Source of the DNA: Atherinomorus stipes
Taxonomy: Eukaryota > Chordata > Actinopteri > Atheriniformes > Atherinidae
Assembly (NCBI GenBank): GCA_023101725.1
Contig: JALJCO010003012.1
Location: 1,109,001-1,173,000 of the forward strand
Direction: 5' to 3'
DNA length: 64,000 nt
Shown: positions 41,001 to 52,440 of the stretch, piece after piece
Layout of the letters: each line of letters begins with the position of its first letter
How positions within the stretch are numbered: the first letter of the stretch is position 1
Position numbers and translations under genes: made by a program
The notes under the pieces: model-generated
The model's database searches: none
What the model was told of the DNA's origin: nothing
Seen by the model: only the letters and a program-made list of their open reading frames with translations

Positions 41001-44000
41001 TCAAACATATCTTCATTAGAGTTGTACCGATACCAATGCCGATACCGGTATCGGAAATGTCTCTGATACTGCCAAAAATGCTGGTATCTGTATCGGCGAG
41101 AACTGGAGTTCAGGCACTGATCCGATTCTACGTACAGTTGCCCTCAAAATTATTCATATCCTGCAATTAAAGAATTCCCAATAATTGTTCAAGTAAGAAG
41201 AAACTAAAAAAAAAAGTAATAATGAGTGAAAATGCACAAAATTACAATTTAGTGAAAGAAAATATCGCTTAAATTGTAGTTGAAAAGAATATTTTAAAAA
41301 AACAAACAAACAAATGAAACTGCCCCGGACCAATTAGACCACCTTGCTCATGAACCATGGACCAAAATACCTGTCAACAGGTGTAAAAGTCTTGTTGAAC
41401 GTTACAGAAAACACCTGATTGCAGTGATTGTCTCAGTGTTGCTCAACAACATTTTAGCTCTGGAGCCCCATCATCCTTGTTTACTTGTTTTATTTTTATT
41501 TATTTATTTTTTTATATTTCTTAAACCACACTCCAAAATCAATGTCATGATTTCATTTTTTTCTTTTTTTTTTTTTTTTACTTATTACTTTGTACAATTT
41601 CAGCTTATTTCAGTGACGGCTGAATTTTTTTCCTAATTTAATGAGAGGTATGAATAATTTTAACGGCTTTAATTTATAAAACTTAATTATTAGCTCATTA
41701 CTTGTTAGCTCTCAACAAAACTGTAGTTGTTCGCTAACGACAAATGGCTTCAATTTGCTGTATTCATACCTGTTTTATGAAGGGTTTAACGTAGTGGTAT
41801 CGGTACTCATGTCGGCCGACACACCCACAGCACAAGTATCGGAATTGGCATCAGTAGAGGAAAAATGGTATCAGAACATCTCTAATCTTAATGAATTAAA
41901 CTTAATGAACTGGTGGCCATGTTGCTAGCTATAAGCTTTTTTTAAAAAAAACAATAGATGGTAAAGCTGGCAGGGACTTGACGTTAACTGTCATTCCATC
42001 AAATTGTCTTTAAAAGCTATGTCTGTTAGAAATCAGTGTATATGTTGACTAGCTACTTTAGCTAACTTCCTTTTTTAAGCATATGACATGCTAATAAAGC
42101 AAGTACTGAAAAATGCTGAAAGTTATGAAGGGGCAGGCTTTGCTTTGCTAGTTGTTTGTGGTAGAAAACAAATGTATGCTTGTTTTATTTTTTAAAAGCT
42201 GTTACTTAAAGAGTAATATTCTACTACTAACAAAATCCATGTTCCCACTAGTAACTGTTGGCGAGGCCTTGAAACTGTAAAGCTTCAAATCTTTACATTT
42301 GACCAAATTTATTTTTATACACATGTGCGGTGCACAGACTGCTTTTGTCACTGAACTGATTCTTTTAGGATGCATTTCTTTATTTTGTTATCCGCAGGTA
42401 GTGTTAGTTTGGGCTGGTGGTCTCTGATTCTTCTAACCTGATTTACATCATCTGGGTGCGTTCAACAAGTACACGCGGGGGCGTTCCTTTCCTCACGCCT
42501 CCATCTGAGTAAGGCGACAGTTGTAGGTGATTTCGTCTGGATAGGAGCCAATCACTAATCGCGGGTGGGACTTTTGAAGGATGGGCGGCGTTTTGGCCGG
42601 ATGTGATGTAGAAGCACAGGCGACAGCAGTGTAGTCAGTCAGTTATTTCAGACAACAACAATCATGGCGGTTGCCGTAGGAATCAGAGCGACGAAATTGA
42701 TTTGGCTATCCTTCAAATATGCGCTGGCTGTTGCATATGTTGCCTTTTATCCGGAGGTTTTCTTTGCACATTCGACAAAAGTCGTTCACAGACTGTACAC
42801 CGCTCGTACTAGCTGTCGCCGCCGCCGCCATGTTGTTTGACTGAAGCTTTTTGAGCTTGATAACATGTTTTGATAACTCGATCCTCTATGCGTGGTGGCT
42901 CTGGTGTCGCTCTGAGTTGCGTCACGGGTTGCGTCATTCGGTTCAACGGAGTGGCTGAAGTAGCGTGTGAGTCAAGATGACGGACAGATCTTCTATCCAA
43001 TCACATGCAAGAGTTTTAGAAAAAAAAGACTAATTTGAAATCACATCGGGTTAACTCCCTCCCCAGATGGTATTGCAAATACCAGGTGGCGGGAGTCAGG
43101 TTATGATTCTTCAGTCCCCCCCCCCCCAAAAAAAAATACCAGCAGCCAAACCAAACTTTTTTTATTTTCTGAAGTCAAAATGGTAAATAAAGAACAGGGG
43201 GAATGCTTGAATGTGATAAGTTTGTGAGAAAGATTCGCAGGGAAAACAGGATGTAATCAGACGACTGAGATTGCTCCAGACATGCTGCAGGGCACGGTGC
43301 TTAAGCACATCCCAGCACGACTGGAAGGTTGCCAGGAATGTGTGTGTTTGTGTATGTGTGTGAGTGAGTGAGTGAGTGTGAAAGAGACTAAGACAAAGTT
43401 TAGAGGAGTGTCTAAACAGAGAGAATTATCTGAAGCCGTTCCAGTATAAGTGAACATCTTGCTGGCAGTTTAGCAGCTACTCCACACAACCTTTGTACAC
43501 CTTTGCCCTCAAGTCTGACAACATTGGCGTGACTGCATCTCCAGCTGGCTGACAGCTTGACTTGTTTACTTGTCAGGTTGTGCTATACTGTAGGTGGTTG
43601 TAGCCTATATGTTGTATATTCTGGAAGGCATTTGTTTAACTGAGCTTCTGTGCAAACCAAGTGCTTAGCTGACATATTTTAACAGGAAATAACGTGTTCA
43701 TCGTGATGAATATTAACACAAAGACAGTTAAGAGTAAGCTGCTGTCACATTTACTAGTGGAATTAAGAACGCAGGAAACATTCTCAGTTTGATAAATTTG
43801 TTATTTTATAAGCCAGATTAAGTATTTGTCCTCTTTTACAGCTTCAGTGTTTAGTTGCATCCACATATATATGTATTTTGTGGATTTTCTGTAATTCTCA
43901 GGCCTTATTAGCATTGGTTTTTAGCTGTTATTTTACTCTATTAATTAATTCAAACAAGACACTTCAAATCACATCTCAGTATTTGAAGGCATAATTTATT

Positions 44001-45244
44001 GCAGTGACATCCCGTTCTCCAGGCCAAAACTGAAAACTTGTTTTGCCAAGAGGTGGGAAGCATGAAGCAGATTTAATGCACATTTTATGAGAGGAGAACA
44101 TTGTGTTACAGAGGCAGGCTCCTGAATCTGTGTGTGCTCAAGGAATATTAAATGCGAAACTCTTACTACTTACCTAAAATCTGTAAAAAAAAAGTATATA
44201 AAATCTTTGCTGCTATGACAAAGAAACTTGGAGGTGCAAAATTCAACCTATTCTAGTCCCCATGTATCACAGCAGAACATACTGTACACTACCCTGCAGC
44301 TAAAGCCATGAGGGTGTGATGTTGTTTGATGTGCACATGTTCTTTTTTTTTTATAGCATATGTGGATATGTTTTGTGCAATCCATTCATGGAACCCTCAT
44401 TTTCAATAACTTAGTACTTTGTGGTGGAACAAAAAATCCTCTCAAGATCAAACTTAGGATGAATTTTAAAAATTACTGCAAAAATCTGCTGCAGAAAGCG
44501 TATAACTGTGCGTCATGCTGGTTGCATGTGTTTTGACATAAACAGATCTGACTAGCTGACAGCACGCTTCATCACAGTGAGACTGATTTGTCCTTTAATA
44601 AGGAGCAGATTGTGTATTTCATTCTTCTGTTACAAATCTTTATTATATCTATTTTTGTGCTGCTCTACATGTGTAAATGGTTCATAAAAACAGAGTATAT
44701 ACAGTTAAGATAACATGTAAGATAGAAATGAACATATGACATCTCATTTTTTCAAATTTTTCCATCCTGAAACTGATTCATTGAAGTATTTTATGACAAA
44801 TATGAGAAAGAAAGCTCAGACAGGACCAGGCTCAACACTGCTGCAGGCTTTGTTTGTAGCTATGGTCCAGAAACATCTGGGAACTGAGGAGACAAGCTGC
44901 TGGACCTTTGGGAATCTTGTCCAATTATTGGATAAGACTACTGATGTGGAATTCCAGCTGCTCTGGGTTTTATTTTGTGCTCTATGATATAGAAAATGTC
45001 CCTATATATAGATAAAGGTCTGGATGGAGGCAGGCCAGTCCAGTAGGGCTGTGCAACTAATCAAAATTTGATCTTGATTTAAATTTTTGTCAAAAAATCT
45101 CTAAACTCATATAATCTAGTTGATTTTTTTTTTTTTTTTTTTTTTGCCATTTTTCTTGGCACAATTTCTAAAAGTTATTCTGAGGTTATCCCAGGCAATT
45201 TGTTGGGTGTCATTAACAAAAATGTTAGATTTGGAATGTTTATA

Positions 45245-45294
<50 letters not shown>

Positions 45295-48200
45295 GTACAT
45301 TCATATTATTTTTCAAATATAGAGAAATTGCAGAACAGCTGGATACATCATTTATTTTGGATATATTAATGTTTTTCTATGTTTTTCGCATTAATTTATC
45401 ATATTATATAATATATAATATACAAGTATATTTGGTTAATGTTTTGTATGTTGCAAAACAGCTGTAAGGGAACATTTTTGTAGCCTTAGAAAGAAATGCT
45501 AGATTAATGCATTGTGTAACTAGAAAAAAAATCATTTGAGTAATCGTGTTTTTAATATTGGCCTAAATAATCGTGATAATGATTTTTTCCGGCAGCCCTA
45601 CAGTCCAGCACGTGGACTTATGTACTAAGAAGCCATACTGTTGTATAGATGCTGTACATAATTCAGGATCGATTTACTGAAATATGCAAGACTCGGTCTC
45701 TCTCTGGTACTCTTAACACTCAAACAGGTTCCTGACTTGTTCTCAATCACCTTAAATAGCTGCAACATGTTCATTCAAATGTTAATTTTAGTATTTTTCC
45801 ACTTTTTTTGCTGATCCCTTACCAACTTTTTTCAGAAGTGTTGCTGTCATCAAATTAATGATGAGCTAACAGTGTTCCATAATGTAAAAAATGATGTTTT
45901 AACCTTTCATTGTAGATTTTAAAAAACACTATTTAGAGACTAGCAAATTAATGCATTCTGTATTTATTTTAATTTCTACAAAGTGATCCATTTTTGGGGG
46001 GGGGGGGGGGGGGGGTTGAGTTTTATTTACATAATGCAGTAATGTCTTTCTTTTGGAACTTGCAGTCCAAATTCTTATGGATAGGAAAATATTCCAAATG
46101 AAAACACTATCTATTTTGAAAACTCGATGTTTTAGATTCTGGTGGTTAGCTTGTTTTCCTGAACCCTCTGGTCCTTTACCCAGCTTTCCAGTTTCCACAC
46201 TCATAAATTCATATTCTGAGACTAACATTTATATATTTGTCTATACTATCAAAGGGCCCCTATTGGGAGCTCTAAAACAAAGCCACACACATCAACATCA
46301 CGTTGGGAGATGACTTATTTTTCCAGTGACTTCAAGGTCTCTTGCTAAAAAAACAAACAAACAAAAAAAAACAAACAGATGCCATGTTTAATCAGAGATA
46401 TTAGTTTTGGAAGCTGCACAAAGGTCCCCTTGTCTTGTAAAATCCCACTCACACTGCCTTCATCTCATTTCTCTTCTTGCTACGTCCTATATGTCAGCAC
46501 TTTTGCTTCAGAAAACGTTTACTATATTTTGACTGATTCTAACCTTTAGCCTGTCTTTTCCCTTGCACTTATATCCCTGCCCCGTCACTTTGCATCCCAG
46601 ATAGGACTGCTGGTTGCCTGTTACCAAGGTTTCGTGGATGTCGTCATAGCGCTGTCTCAGTGTCCGTACCTGGATGTCAACTGGCAGGACAGCGAGGGAA
46701 ACACTGCACTCATTACTGCTGCACAAGCTGGTAACACACCAAAACAAACCAACCATTTCATATCAGGGGCGCCTTTAAACACACTCACTCACAGATGCTG
46801 ACAGCACACACACATACGTTTGGCACTAATGCTGACACAGAGGAACTCAGACAAGTTTGCAACATTTTATAACAGAGCTGAAGTGACAAGTGTGTTTTCT
46901 GACCAGCCACATGGATTCAAAATAGTCCAGACAAGCAAAACAAATCTCAATTTCAATACTTTTTTTCTTGTACTCTGTTGCACTTCTTGTACTGAACGTA
47001 AAAGTCATTACTATCGTCCCCTCTTTTTTTTTTTCAAAGGCCACATAACAATCACCAACTATCTGCTGAACTACTTCTCCGGGCTGGACATAGAGAGGAG
47101 AAACTGTCACGGCTTCACTGCGCTGATGAAAGCTGCCATGCAAGGCAGGGTGGAGTGTGTGCGCTCGCTCATGATGGCAGGTCAGTAAGGGATTTCTTAT
47201 TTCTGACTTTGCATCTTGTAATTTTTAACTTCTCATCTCAGAAACGTATGACATACACTCACAAAAAGTTAGGGATATTAAACTTTCGGTTTTAATTTTC
47301 ACACCTTGTTGACATTATATTATGAATTTGGGATATTTAACTGGAATTACAATGTGTTAATTGCTCCATCTTAAGCAATTTATTGAAAGAAAAGCTAACA
47401 ACAATGGTGAGTACACCATAACATAAAATTACGTCTCAATAACTTGTCATGTGTTCGGTGTCGTCTTGGTCTGATGTCTAAATGTGAACAGAATGATGAA
47501 GAGGACTGTTGAGAAACAAGATGTCATTAAACCAGAACATTTAGAGGTTAAGTCATGGTTTAGACACTATTTTTTTAGGGGTGTAAATCTCTGGTTTGAT
47601 CACTATATGATATTATACTGACACAGTAAATACCGATTTGATGTCTGCCGATATCTCAAATTCAGTCACGATACGATTTGATTTGATTTAGAATCCACTG
47701 ATTGATATAAAATGATATAAAACAATATTACAAGTAATAAATAGTGTTTTTGTTTCTTTAAATAACTGTAAGCTTTGTAGTACAATCTTCGCGTATAATA
47801 ACTATCCACTGCACAACTACAAACGTGTATTTTGTTGTGAAAATGTGTCAGAGAAACTTCAAAATAAAGCCAATTTCATAGTAAAAGTGAGTATGATGTC
47901 GATATTTGGCCGATATTGAGTTTTTGGATCGATTTACAATTGATACATCAATCTATTTTGATGTATCTTAATGGATCGATGTATTGTTAAACCCCCACTA
48001 CTTTTGTACTTTTTTGTGGTTAGTCTTTTTGGAGATCAGCATGATGTGCAATAAATATTTAACCATTGAACAGTGTACATGTGCACTGAAAAGTTTAGAG
48101 AAAGTCTATTTCAGGTCACCTGGAAGGATCTAGTGGATTTTAGGTTCATTCTGACACCATTCAAATATCATACCAAATAACCAAATAAAATACCAAATAT

Positions 48201-51200
48201 CTCTAACTTTTTGTGAAGAATTACAATTGACATAATAACTCAGTTCTACCTTAGAACCTCTGATTTATATCTTAGTACTCGGGATGTTCGATATTGGTTT
48301 TTTTTTTTTTACCGATATCTGATATTGTCCAATTCTTAATTTCCAATATCAACCGATACCGATATGTAAATGGACTGTACTTATATAGCGCTTTTCCAGT
48401 CGTGCTGACCACTCAAAGCGCTTTACACTACGTCACATTCACCCAGCCACACACACAATCATACACACATTCATACCCCGATAGGCACATCGAGAGGCAA
48501 CTTGGGGTTCAGCATCTTGCCCAAGGACACTTTGACATGTAGTCTGGGGAAGCCTGGAATTGATTCCCCAACCCTCCGGTTTAAGGATGACTGCTCTTCC
48601 ACCTGAGCTACAGCCGCAGACAGCTGTGAGGTTGTATCTCTTATATTTTGAGAGATACAAGCATATTCTGCTCCAAGAGCAAATATCCCAAAATAGCCTT
48701 AACTCAGTCAGAGGAGTTCATTTTGGACATGTGGCTGCCATATATCAGATACTAGCAGGTATTAGCCAACATGTGGCTAATTATAATGTTTCTGATGACT
48801 TGGTAGCTTAACCAACGACTTAAAATCAGTCATATTATAAGCACCTTCAAAGCAAGTCAGTCTGTAGCAGCTGCACTGTAGTCACATGGCTCTGAAAGGA
48901 ATTCTGGGATATGAAGTTCTTCCAGAATAACAGGGACTTTTATACATGCTGGAATGCTGCTAATGGAACAAGATCGAGTGAGATTTCGTTTGTGAAAATA
49001 CTTGCCCAAAAAAAGAGATACCAATATTTTCCGATGGCACATTTTAATGCCAATATCTGCCGATAATATCGGTAGGCTGATAATATCGGACATCCCTACT
49101 TAGTACCTTTAATGCTGATGTACTTTCAATTCTGACCTGCTTTCTCAGATTACTGCCTTATTATCACAGATCTCTGAGGTAGCTTCTTTAAATTTTCACT
49201 TACTATCTCTAAACTTGACTTATTTGGACAATTAAACTGATTAAGACACTGCAACTTCTGAAGTCTGGAAAGTTTAATTGTTTGAATTTTATTTGCACCT
49301 TTGGCCCATTTCTTGGTGCTGCGCACAACTATTTACTGATCCTGCCTGTGAGAGTTTTTAGAGGTGGTGGACATGAGCTGCTCTCACAATGCTCACCTTT
49401 GTTTACCGTGCTTTCATAACTAGTCTCTGTATTAAGTGTCCATCTTTTTCTTTCCTCCGCTGGTCCACCAGGAGCCTCGCTGGATGCGAGGGACTTTGGT
49501 CGTAACCTGACTGCGAGGGAATGGGCTTTGTTCACAGGCCGTCATGAAACTGCTTGGGTGATGGCACGCCTAATGGAAAGACCCTGCCCGTTCCAGTACT
49601 GTGATGCGTACAGGTAAAAAGAAAGTACTGTTGACTTTTTATTGGCGCTCAAAAGGTTTCCTGATTGCGTCTTCCCTAAATTTTTGAATTTTGATGTACT
49701 TCTTGCCTTTGATTCATTTCACAAGACTAAAACTCTTGAATCCCTCTTCCCCTCGTCTTCCTCCTTCCAGTCTAGAGTGGCCCCCGCTGGCATCTCTGGT
49801 GGCCAAAGCCCAAGAGCCACGTGGCTGTATGAAGCGCTTCTCAGACACCATGCGGAACGTCTTCAACATCGCAAACGTCACCAACCCAGAGGAGGAAGGT
49901 GCTATTGACCACATGGTGTCTGTGACAACAGCTATGAGGAGCCCTTTCATCGCCGTGGCATGTCACAGCGTGAGTAACCGGGGTTCCCACGCATCCTGGA
50001 AAACCTGGAAAGTGATTGACCAGTTTTCCAGTCCTGAAAAACACATGAAAAATGACCAAAAAAAAAAAAAAAGCTACATGTCCTGGAAAAGCTTGAGTTG
50101 TCCTGGGAAATAATTTTTCTTCCCTCAACTTCAGCTTTATTTGTATAGCACTTTTCAAGCATAAAACAATCAAGACAACAAAATGACGTATAAACATATC
50201 CCTTTACATTAAAAAAATAAATAAATAAATCAAACATGCACTTAATTAAAAAAATATTTATAAAAAGTTATTCAAAACAGAAAAAAAGCTTAAAAAATAA
50301 ATAAGTAAAATGAATAACTAATAATTGATAGATTTGATTTTTATATTCATATTTTTATATATTTTTGCAATGGTTTTGATTTTTGGTTTAAGAATGCAGG
50401 TGTCAGATGTACAAAGTAAACAAACAGTAAACAACATGAATCTTTTTTGAGTGATTCATTGAACATATAAAAATATTTTGTGGCGAAAGTGCAAGAGAGA
50501 AAGAGGTAGAGGAATAAACGTTGATGCAATCTGGTTAAAAGTCCAAAATATAAGGTAAAATTGTAGAAAATAATACAAAGCTGGGGGGTGGAATTTATTA
50601 GTGTATGCTGGGATAGCTTCAATTGTACTATAGCAGCTGAAAAAGTACTGAAAATGTCCTGGGAAATAATTTTAAGAGTAGGAACCCTGGTAACTAAGCT
50701 CTAAACTGATGATGAAGCGTTATCTCTAAAGTTGCTGTCAGCTGCTTAAATTCTCTAAATGTCTGCATGGAGAAATAGGGTTATAACACTTTGAAGGGTA
50801 GATGTGGCACTGATTTATTCTCTATTTTATCAACTGATTCTCTGTTCCTCATAATTATGAGCTATAACTAATTCCAGCCTTATCCCATAAGCAGGTTATC
50901 CGTGCAGGCTTAACATAATAAAGGAACAATTGATCCTTGCTATTAATTAAGGAAACATCTATAATTAATGTTACTGCTAATAACATTATTATTCTGATAT
51001 TGGTGCTACTAATCTGATTTCATTGCAACTAATCAGGAACTTGGTTTTGCTTCAGGTGTGTCCTGACAGCCCTCCAAGTGTGGGCAAACGTCGCTATGCA
51101 GTCCCAGAGATCATCCGCCAGCAGCGCGCCAAGGAGCTCCGCTCCACCAACCCCGCCAGGGTGGACAGCCACCTCAAACTCTTCCAGAACTCCCGGGTGA

Positions 51201-51601
51201 CTCTGGTAGCCAAGAGCTCAGAAGACCGCAGAGCCAGCCTTCAGGTCCAGAGAATGGTGCCTCGACACAGGAGCTCCAGCGTGGGCATGGTGACTTACAA
51301 CCAAGTCTTGGAGATGAGGAGAACCAGCCTGCTGCCCATGCACATGGTGCTGAGGAGGAGCAGCGTCAGGCCGGGCTTAAGCATCCCCAAAGTGAGGATA
51401 TCCAAGGCCCCTGCGCCCACCTACGAACCGGAAAAGATTCGGAGGAAGAGCAGCGCCAAAGACGGAGGGGCGAACCTGCTGCAAATCCCCAAGTGGCGGT
51501 ACAAGGAGCTCAAAGAGGAGAGGAGGAAAGCAGAGGAGGCTGAGAGGAAGAGACTGGAGGCTGCAACTAAAAGACATATTGCAGCTGGGAAAAGGAAATA
51601 A
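32172..51601 (+). CDS. ankrd33b: ankyrin repeat domain protein 33B, 6 coding exons
   Basis: Coding exons 32172-32603, 46601-46730, 47040-47180, 49472-49613, 49771-49969 and 51056-51601 join in frame to 1590 nt (529 aa; human ANKRD33B is 494 aa). Seen in the protein: an acidic N-terminal part ([21 protein letters not shown], about residues 55-77) with [10 protein letters not shown]; about five ankyrin repeats from residue 110 to 285 (including [18 protein letters not shown] and [13 protein letters not shown]); a linker; then a basic tail with [27 protein letters not shown] and [20 protein letters not shown], a likely helical end. The identity rests on these blocks and on the ropn1l/dap neighbours. 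Its function is little known; the paralogue ANKRD33 is a photoreceptor transcription cofactor. Intron 1 (32604-46600) is 14 kb and full of hAT-like elements; introns 3 and 5 also hold transposons. The teleost duplicate status (a/b copy) cannot be told from this window. Confidence 0.93.
34115..34887 (+). mobile_element. composite hAT-like element, copy 1 (ankrd33b intron 1)
   Basis: Ends TAGGGATGCACGATAT and TTTTGTGCATCCCTA with a perfect 8-bp duplication AATTTTAC (34107-34114 and 34888-34895). The 773-bp body contains a second inverted-repeat element at 34304-34727. An inverted copy lies at 37587-38213. Confidence 0.9.
34304..34727. mobile_element. inner element of the composite hAT
   Basis: Ends TAGGGGGAAAAAATTGATAC and ATTTTTTCCCACCCCTA, a palindromic body with many short inverted words such as CATATGAAAATATCG and its complement, and the palindrome TCTCGCGAGA at 34479-34488. 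It occupies the same site in both copies of the host element. A related copy is at 60298-60635. Confidence 0.75.
35125..35139 (-). promoter_or_regulatory. CTCF-like motif (minus orientation)
   Basis: The minus strand reads CCAACAGGTGGCGCA, agreeing with CCASYAGRKGGCRSY at 13 of 15 positions, in ankrd33b intron 1. Occupancy is unknown. Confidence 0.4.
35975..36429. mobile_element. PIF/Harbinger-like MITE
   Basis: Ends AACCCCGTTTCCACC and GGTGGAAACGGGGCT are inverted repeats with one mismatch. Both sides are flanked by TAA (35972-35974 and 36430-36432), the 3-bp duplication typical of Harbinger. 455 bp, non-coding, ankrd33b intron 1. Confidence 0.7.
36916..37349. mobile_element. hAT-like MITE (ankrd33b intron 1)
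   Basis: Ends TAGAGATGCACTGAT and ATTGGTGCATCTCTA with a perfect 8-bp duplication GATTTAAT (36908-36915 and 37350-37357). 434 bp; interior rich in GATATCGG/GATCC words. The flanks continue symmetrically (ATAATCGTGG... and ...CCCACGATTA), so it may itself sit in an older palindromic repeat. Confidence 0.88.
37587..38213 (-). mobile_element. composite hAT-like element, copy 2 (inverted)
   Basis: Same family as 34115-34887 in the opposite orientation: left end TAGTGATGCACAATATTGG, right end TATCGTGCATCCCTA. The flanking 8-mers GATACCAC and AATATCAC match at 6 of 8. The inner element is at 37749-38020, at the same host position as in copy 1. Confidence 0.8.
37749..38020. mobile_element. inner element, second copy
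   Basis: Starts TAGGGGTTGGAAAAAATATT and ends TATTTTTCCCACCCCTA. Shorter than copy 1 by an internal deletion, but the TCTCGCGAGA palindrome is kept (37905-37914). Confidence 0.75.
40646..40893. mobile_element. 248-bp element with 31-bp terminal inverted repeats
   Basis: The left terminus CTGCCCTACAAAGCCAAAGA (continuing GCAGTAACTAC) and the right terminus are exact inverted copies over about 31 bp, flanked by TACT on both sides. The interior has no coding capacity. The superfamily is unclear because the 4-bp duplication may be chance. Confidence 0.75.
41017..41884. mobile_element. hAT-like element carrying a nested Tc1-type MITE
   Basis: Ends TAGAGTTGTACCGATACCA and TGGTATCAGAACATCTCTA. The flanking 8-mers ATCTTCAT (41009-41016) and ATCTTAAT (41885-41892) match at 7 of 8. 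The interior is interrupted by the MITE at 41135-41670. Confidence 0.8.
41135..41670. mobile_element. Tc1-type MITE, copy 3 (nested)
   Basis: Starts CAGTTGCCCTCAAAATTATT after TA and ends near GAATAATTTTAACGGCTTT. The interior matches copies 1 and 2 (GAGCCCCATCAT). It sits inside the hAT-like element at 41017-41884. The right terminus is decayed. Confidence 0.75.
42429..43112. repeat. GC-rich island with weak terminal similarity, possible transposon
   Basis: A GC- and CpG-rich block in an AT-rich intron. The borders share CTAACCTGA...ATCTGGG with the inverse ...CCCAGATGG...TCAGGTTAT, suggesting inverted ends. It holds a 58-codon frame starting [17 protein letters not shown] at 42664-42840 with one hydrophobic segment. 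It could be a transposon piece or an intronic CpG island; boundaries are approximate. Confidence 0.4.
45044..45600. mobile_element. hAT-like MITE (ankrd33b intron 1)
   Basis: Ends TAGGGCTGTGCAACTAATC and TTTTTTCCGGCAGCCCTA with a perfect 8-bp duplication CAGTCCAG (45036-45043 and 45601-45608). The body contains a (TA)n tract. Confidence 0.9.
45248..45289. repeat. (TA)n microsatellite
   Basis: About 20 TA units inside the hAT-like MITE. Confidence 0.9.
45996..46015. repeat. G20 homopolymer
   Basis: Twenty consecutive G residues on the plus strand, about 590 bp before ankrd33b exon 2. It could form a G-quadruplex or slip during replication or sequencing. Confidence 0.95.
47256..48221. mobile_element. 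Tc1-like MITE, interrupted (ankrd33b intron 3)
   Basis: The left end CACTCACAAAAAGTTAGGG and the right end ATCTCTAACTTTTTGTGAAG are imperfect inverted repeats next to TA dinucleotides. The central part is occupied by a hAT-like insertion at about 47576-48000. Confidence 0.65.
47576..48000. mobile_element. hAT-like insertion nested in the Tc1-like MITE
   Basis: Left end TAGGGGTGTAAATC and right end GTTAAACCCCCACTA, inverted-repeat-like, with many GATATCG/ATCGAT words typical of this hAT group. No convincing 8-bp duplication, so the borders are approximate. Confidence 0.55.
48279..49098. mobile_element. hAT-like element carrying a SINE
   Basis: Left end TCGGGATGTTCGATATT, right end AATATCGGACATCCCTA, with a perfect 8-bp duplication CTTAGTAC (48271-48278 and 49099-49106). 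The 820-bp body includes a tRNA-derived SINE at 48367-48618. Confidence 0.88.
48367..48618 (-). mobile_element. tRNA-derived SINE, minus strand
   Basis: Read on the minus strand, the head GCGGCTGTAGCTCAGGTGG has an A box (TAGCTCAGGTGG) and a decayed B box (GGGAATCAATTCC). The body on the plus strand, TATATAGCGCTTTTCCAGTC ... CTTGCCCAAGGACACTTTG, is a very common teleost repeat by memory. It lies inside a hAT-like element. Confidence 0.75.
49979..50689. mobile_element. DNA transposon insertion next to ankrd33b exon 5 donor
   Basis: Left end CGGGGTTCCCAC and right end GTAGGAACCCTG are inverted repeats with two mismatches; GTAAC flanks both sides (49974-49978 and 50690-50694). The body repeats CCTGGAAAA and TGTCCTGGGAAATAATTTT words near both ends. 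The superfamily is uncertain. It starts 9 nt downstream of the exon 5 splice junction. Confidence 0.7.
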
Positions 51602-52440
51602 TATAATTACCTCAGGGAACTTATTACTCTAATCCCCCCAAAAACTGGACTGATTAGAAGTTCCACAGCGTTGGAAATGAGCCCCTTAAAAATGACTGAC
51701 ACTACTTTCACAGCTTTATTCCACAACACTCAGTGTCCTTTGTGAGGTCAAACAGCAAATACCCAGGGGATTTAATACTTGAAATGTTTCTAGATTATTT
51801 ATTTTTCATATTTATTGCCTATTAATAGACGGTGGGGACTACAGTGTAAGCTTAGGTGCTGACTTCAGCAGTCTCTTTGTAGTGTCACACTGCTGCAGAC
51901 ACTGAAAGACATTCTCTCAGACTGCAACCACAGCAGGAGTTGATTCATCTTTCTGCCCAAATGAAAAGTGGAAGCAATTTATTTGTAATATTTTGAAATA
52001 ACATCTTTGAAAAACTGACTTGATAAGCACGTCGTCTTGGCTGAAAAAGCTAAATTATAAATACAGTCTAATGGCGGCAGCCAGGTATATTTTTTAGGAT
52101 GCTTTTCGTTCCGCTTGAAACTGAAAAAGCCTGAATGTATTTTGCATACACATATATTTTATATTAGAGATCTGAATGCTTTTTGATGACATTTTTTATT
52201 CAGTATGGATTTCTTTTCCACATTCTGATGTCAGCTGTTGTTAGTTGGAGAAACTTTCAAATCTTTCTGAATGGGAAGAAAGTTTTGCTTATTTCCCAAA
52301 TGTTTACATAAAAAAAAAAAAAATCACACTGAACTCTTTTTGTTAGTAAACTATTATGCAATGACAGAGATGTATGAGTTTGGTGTATACAAGGTATGGA
52401 TGTTGTGAATGAAATAAACACTTAGGTGTTGAGATAGAAA
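51602..52440 (+). terminator. ankrd33b 3' UTR and poly(A) signal
   Basis: About 0.8 kb of AT-rich sequence follows the stop codon and ends with AATAAA at 52413-52418. A further AATAAA is at 52828. No repeat seen. Confidence 0.6.

Noticed and set aside
48560..48618. tRNA-like sequence with A and B boxes
   Set aside because: It is the head of a SINE, not a tRNA gene: no cloverleaf with an anticodon arm can be drawn.
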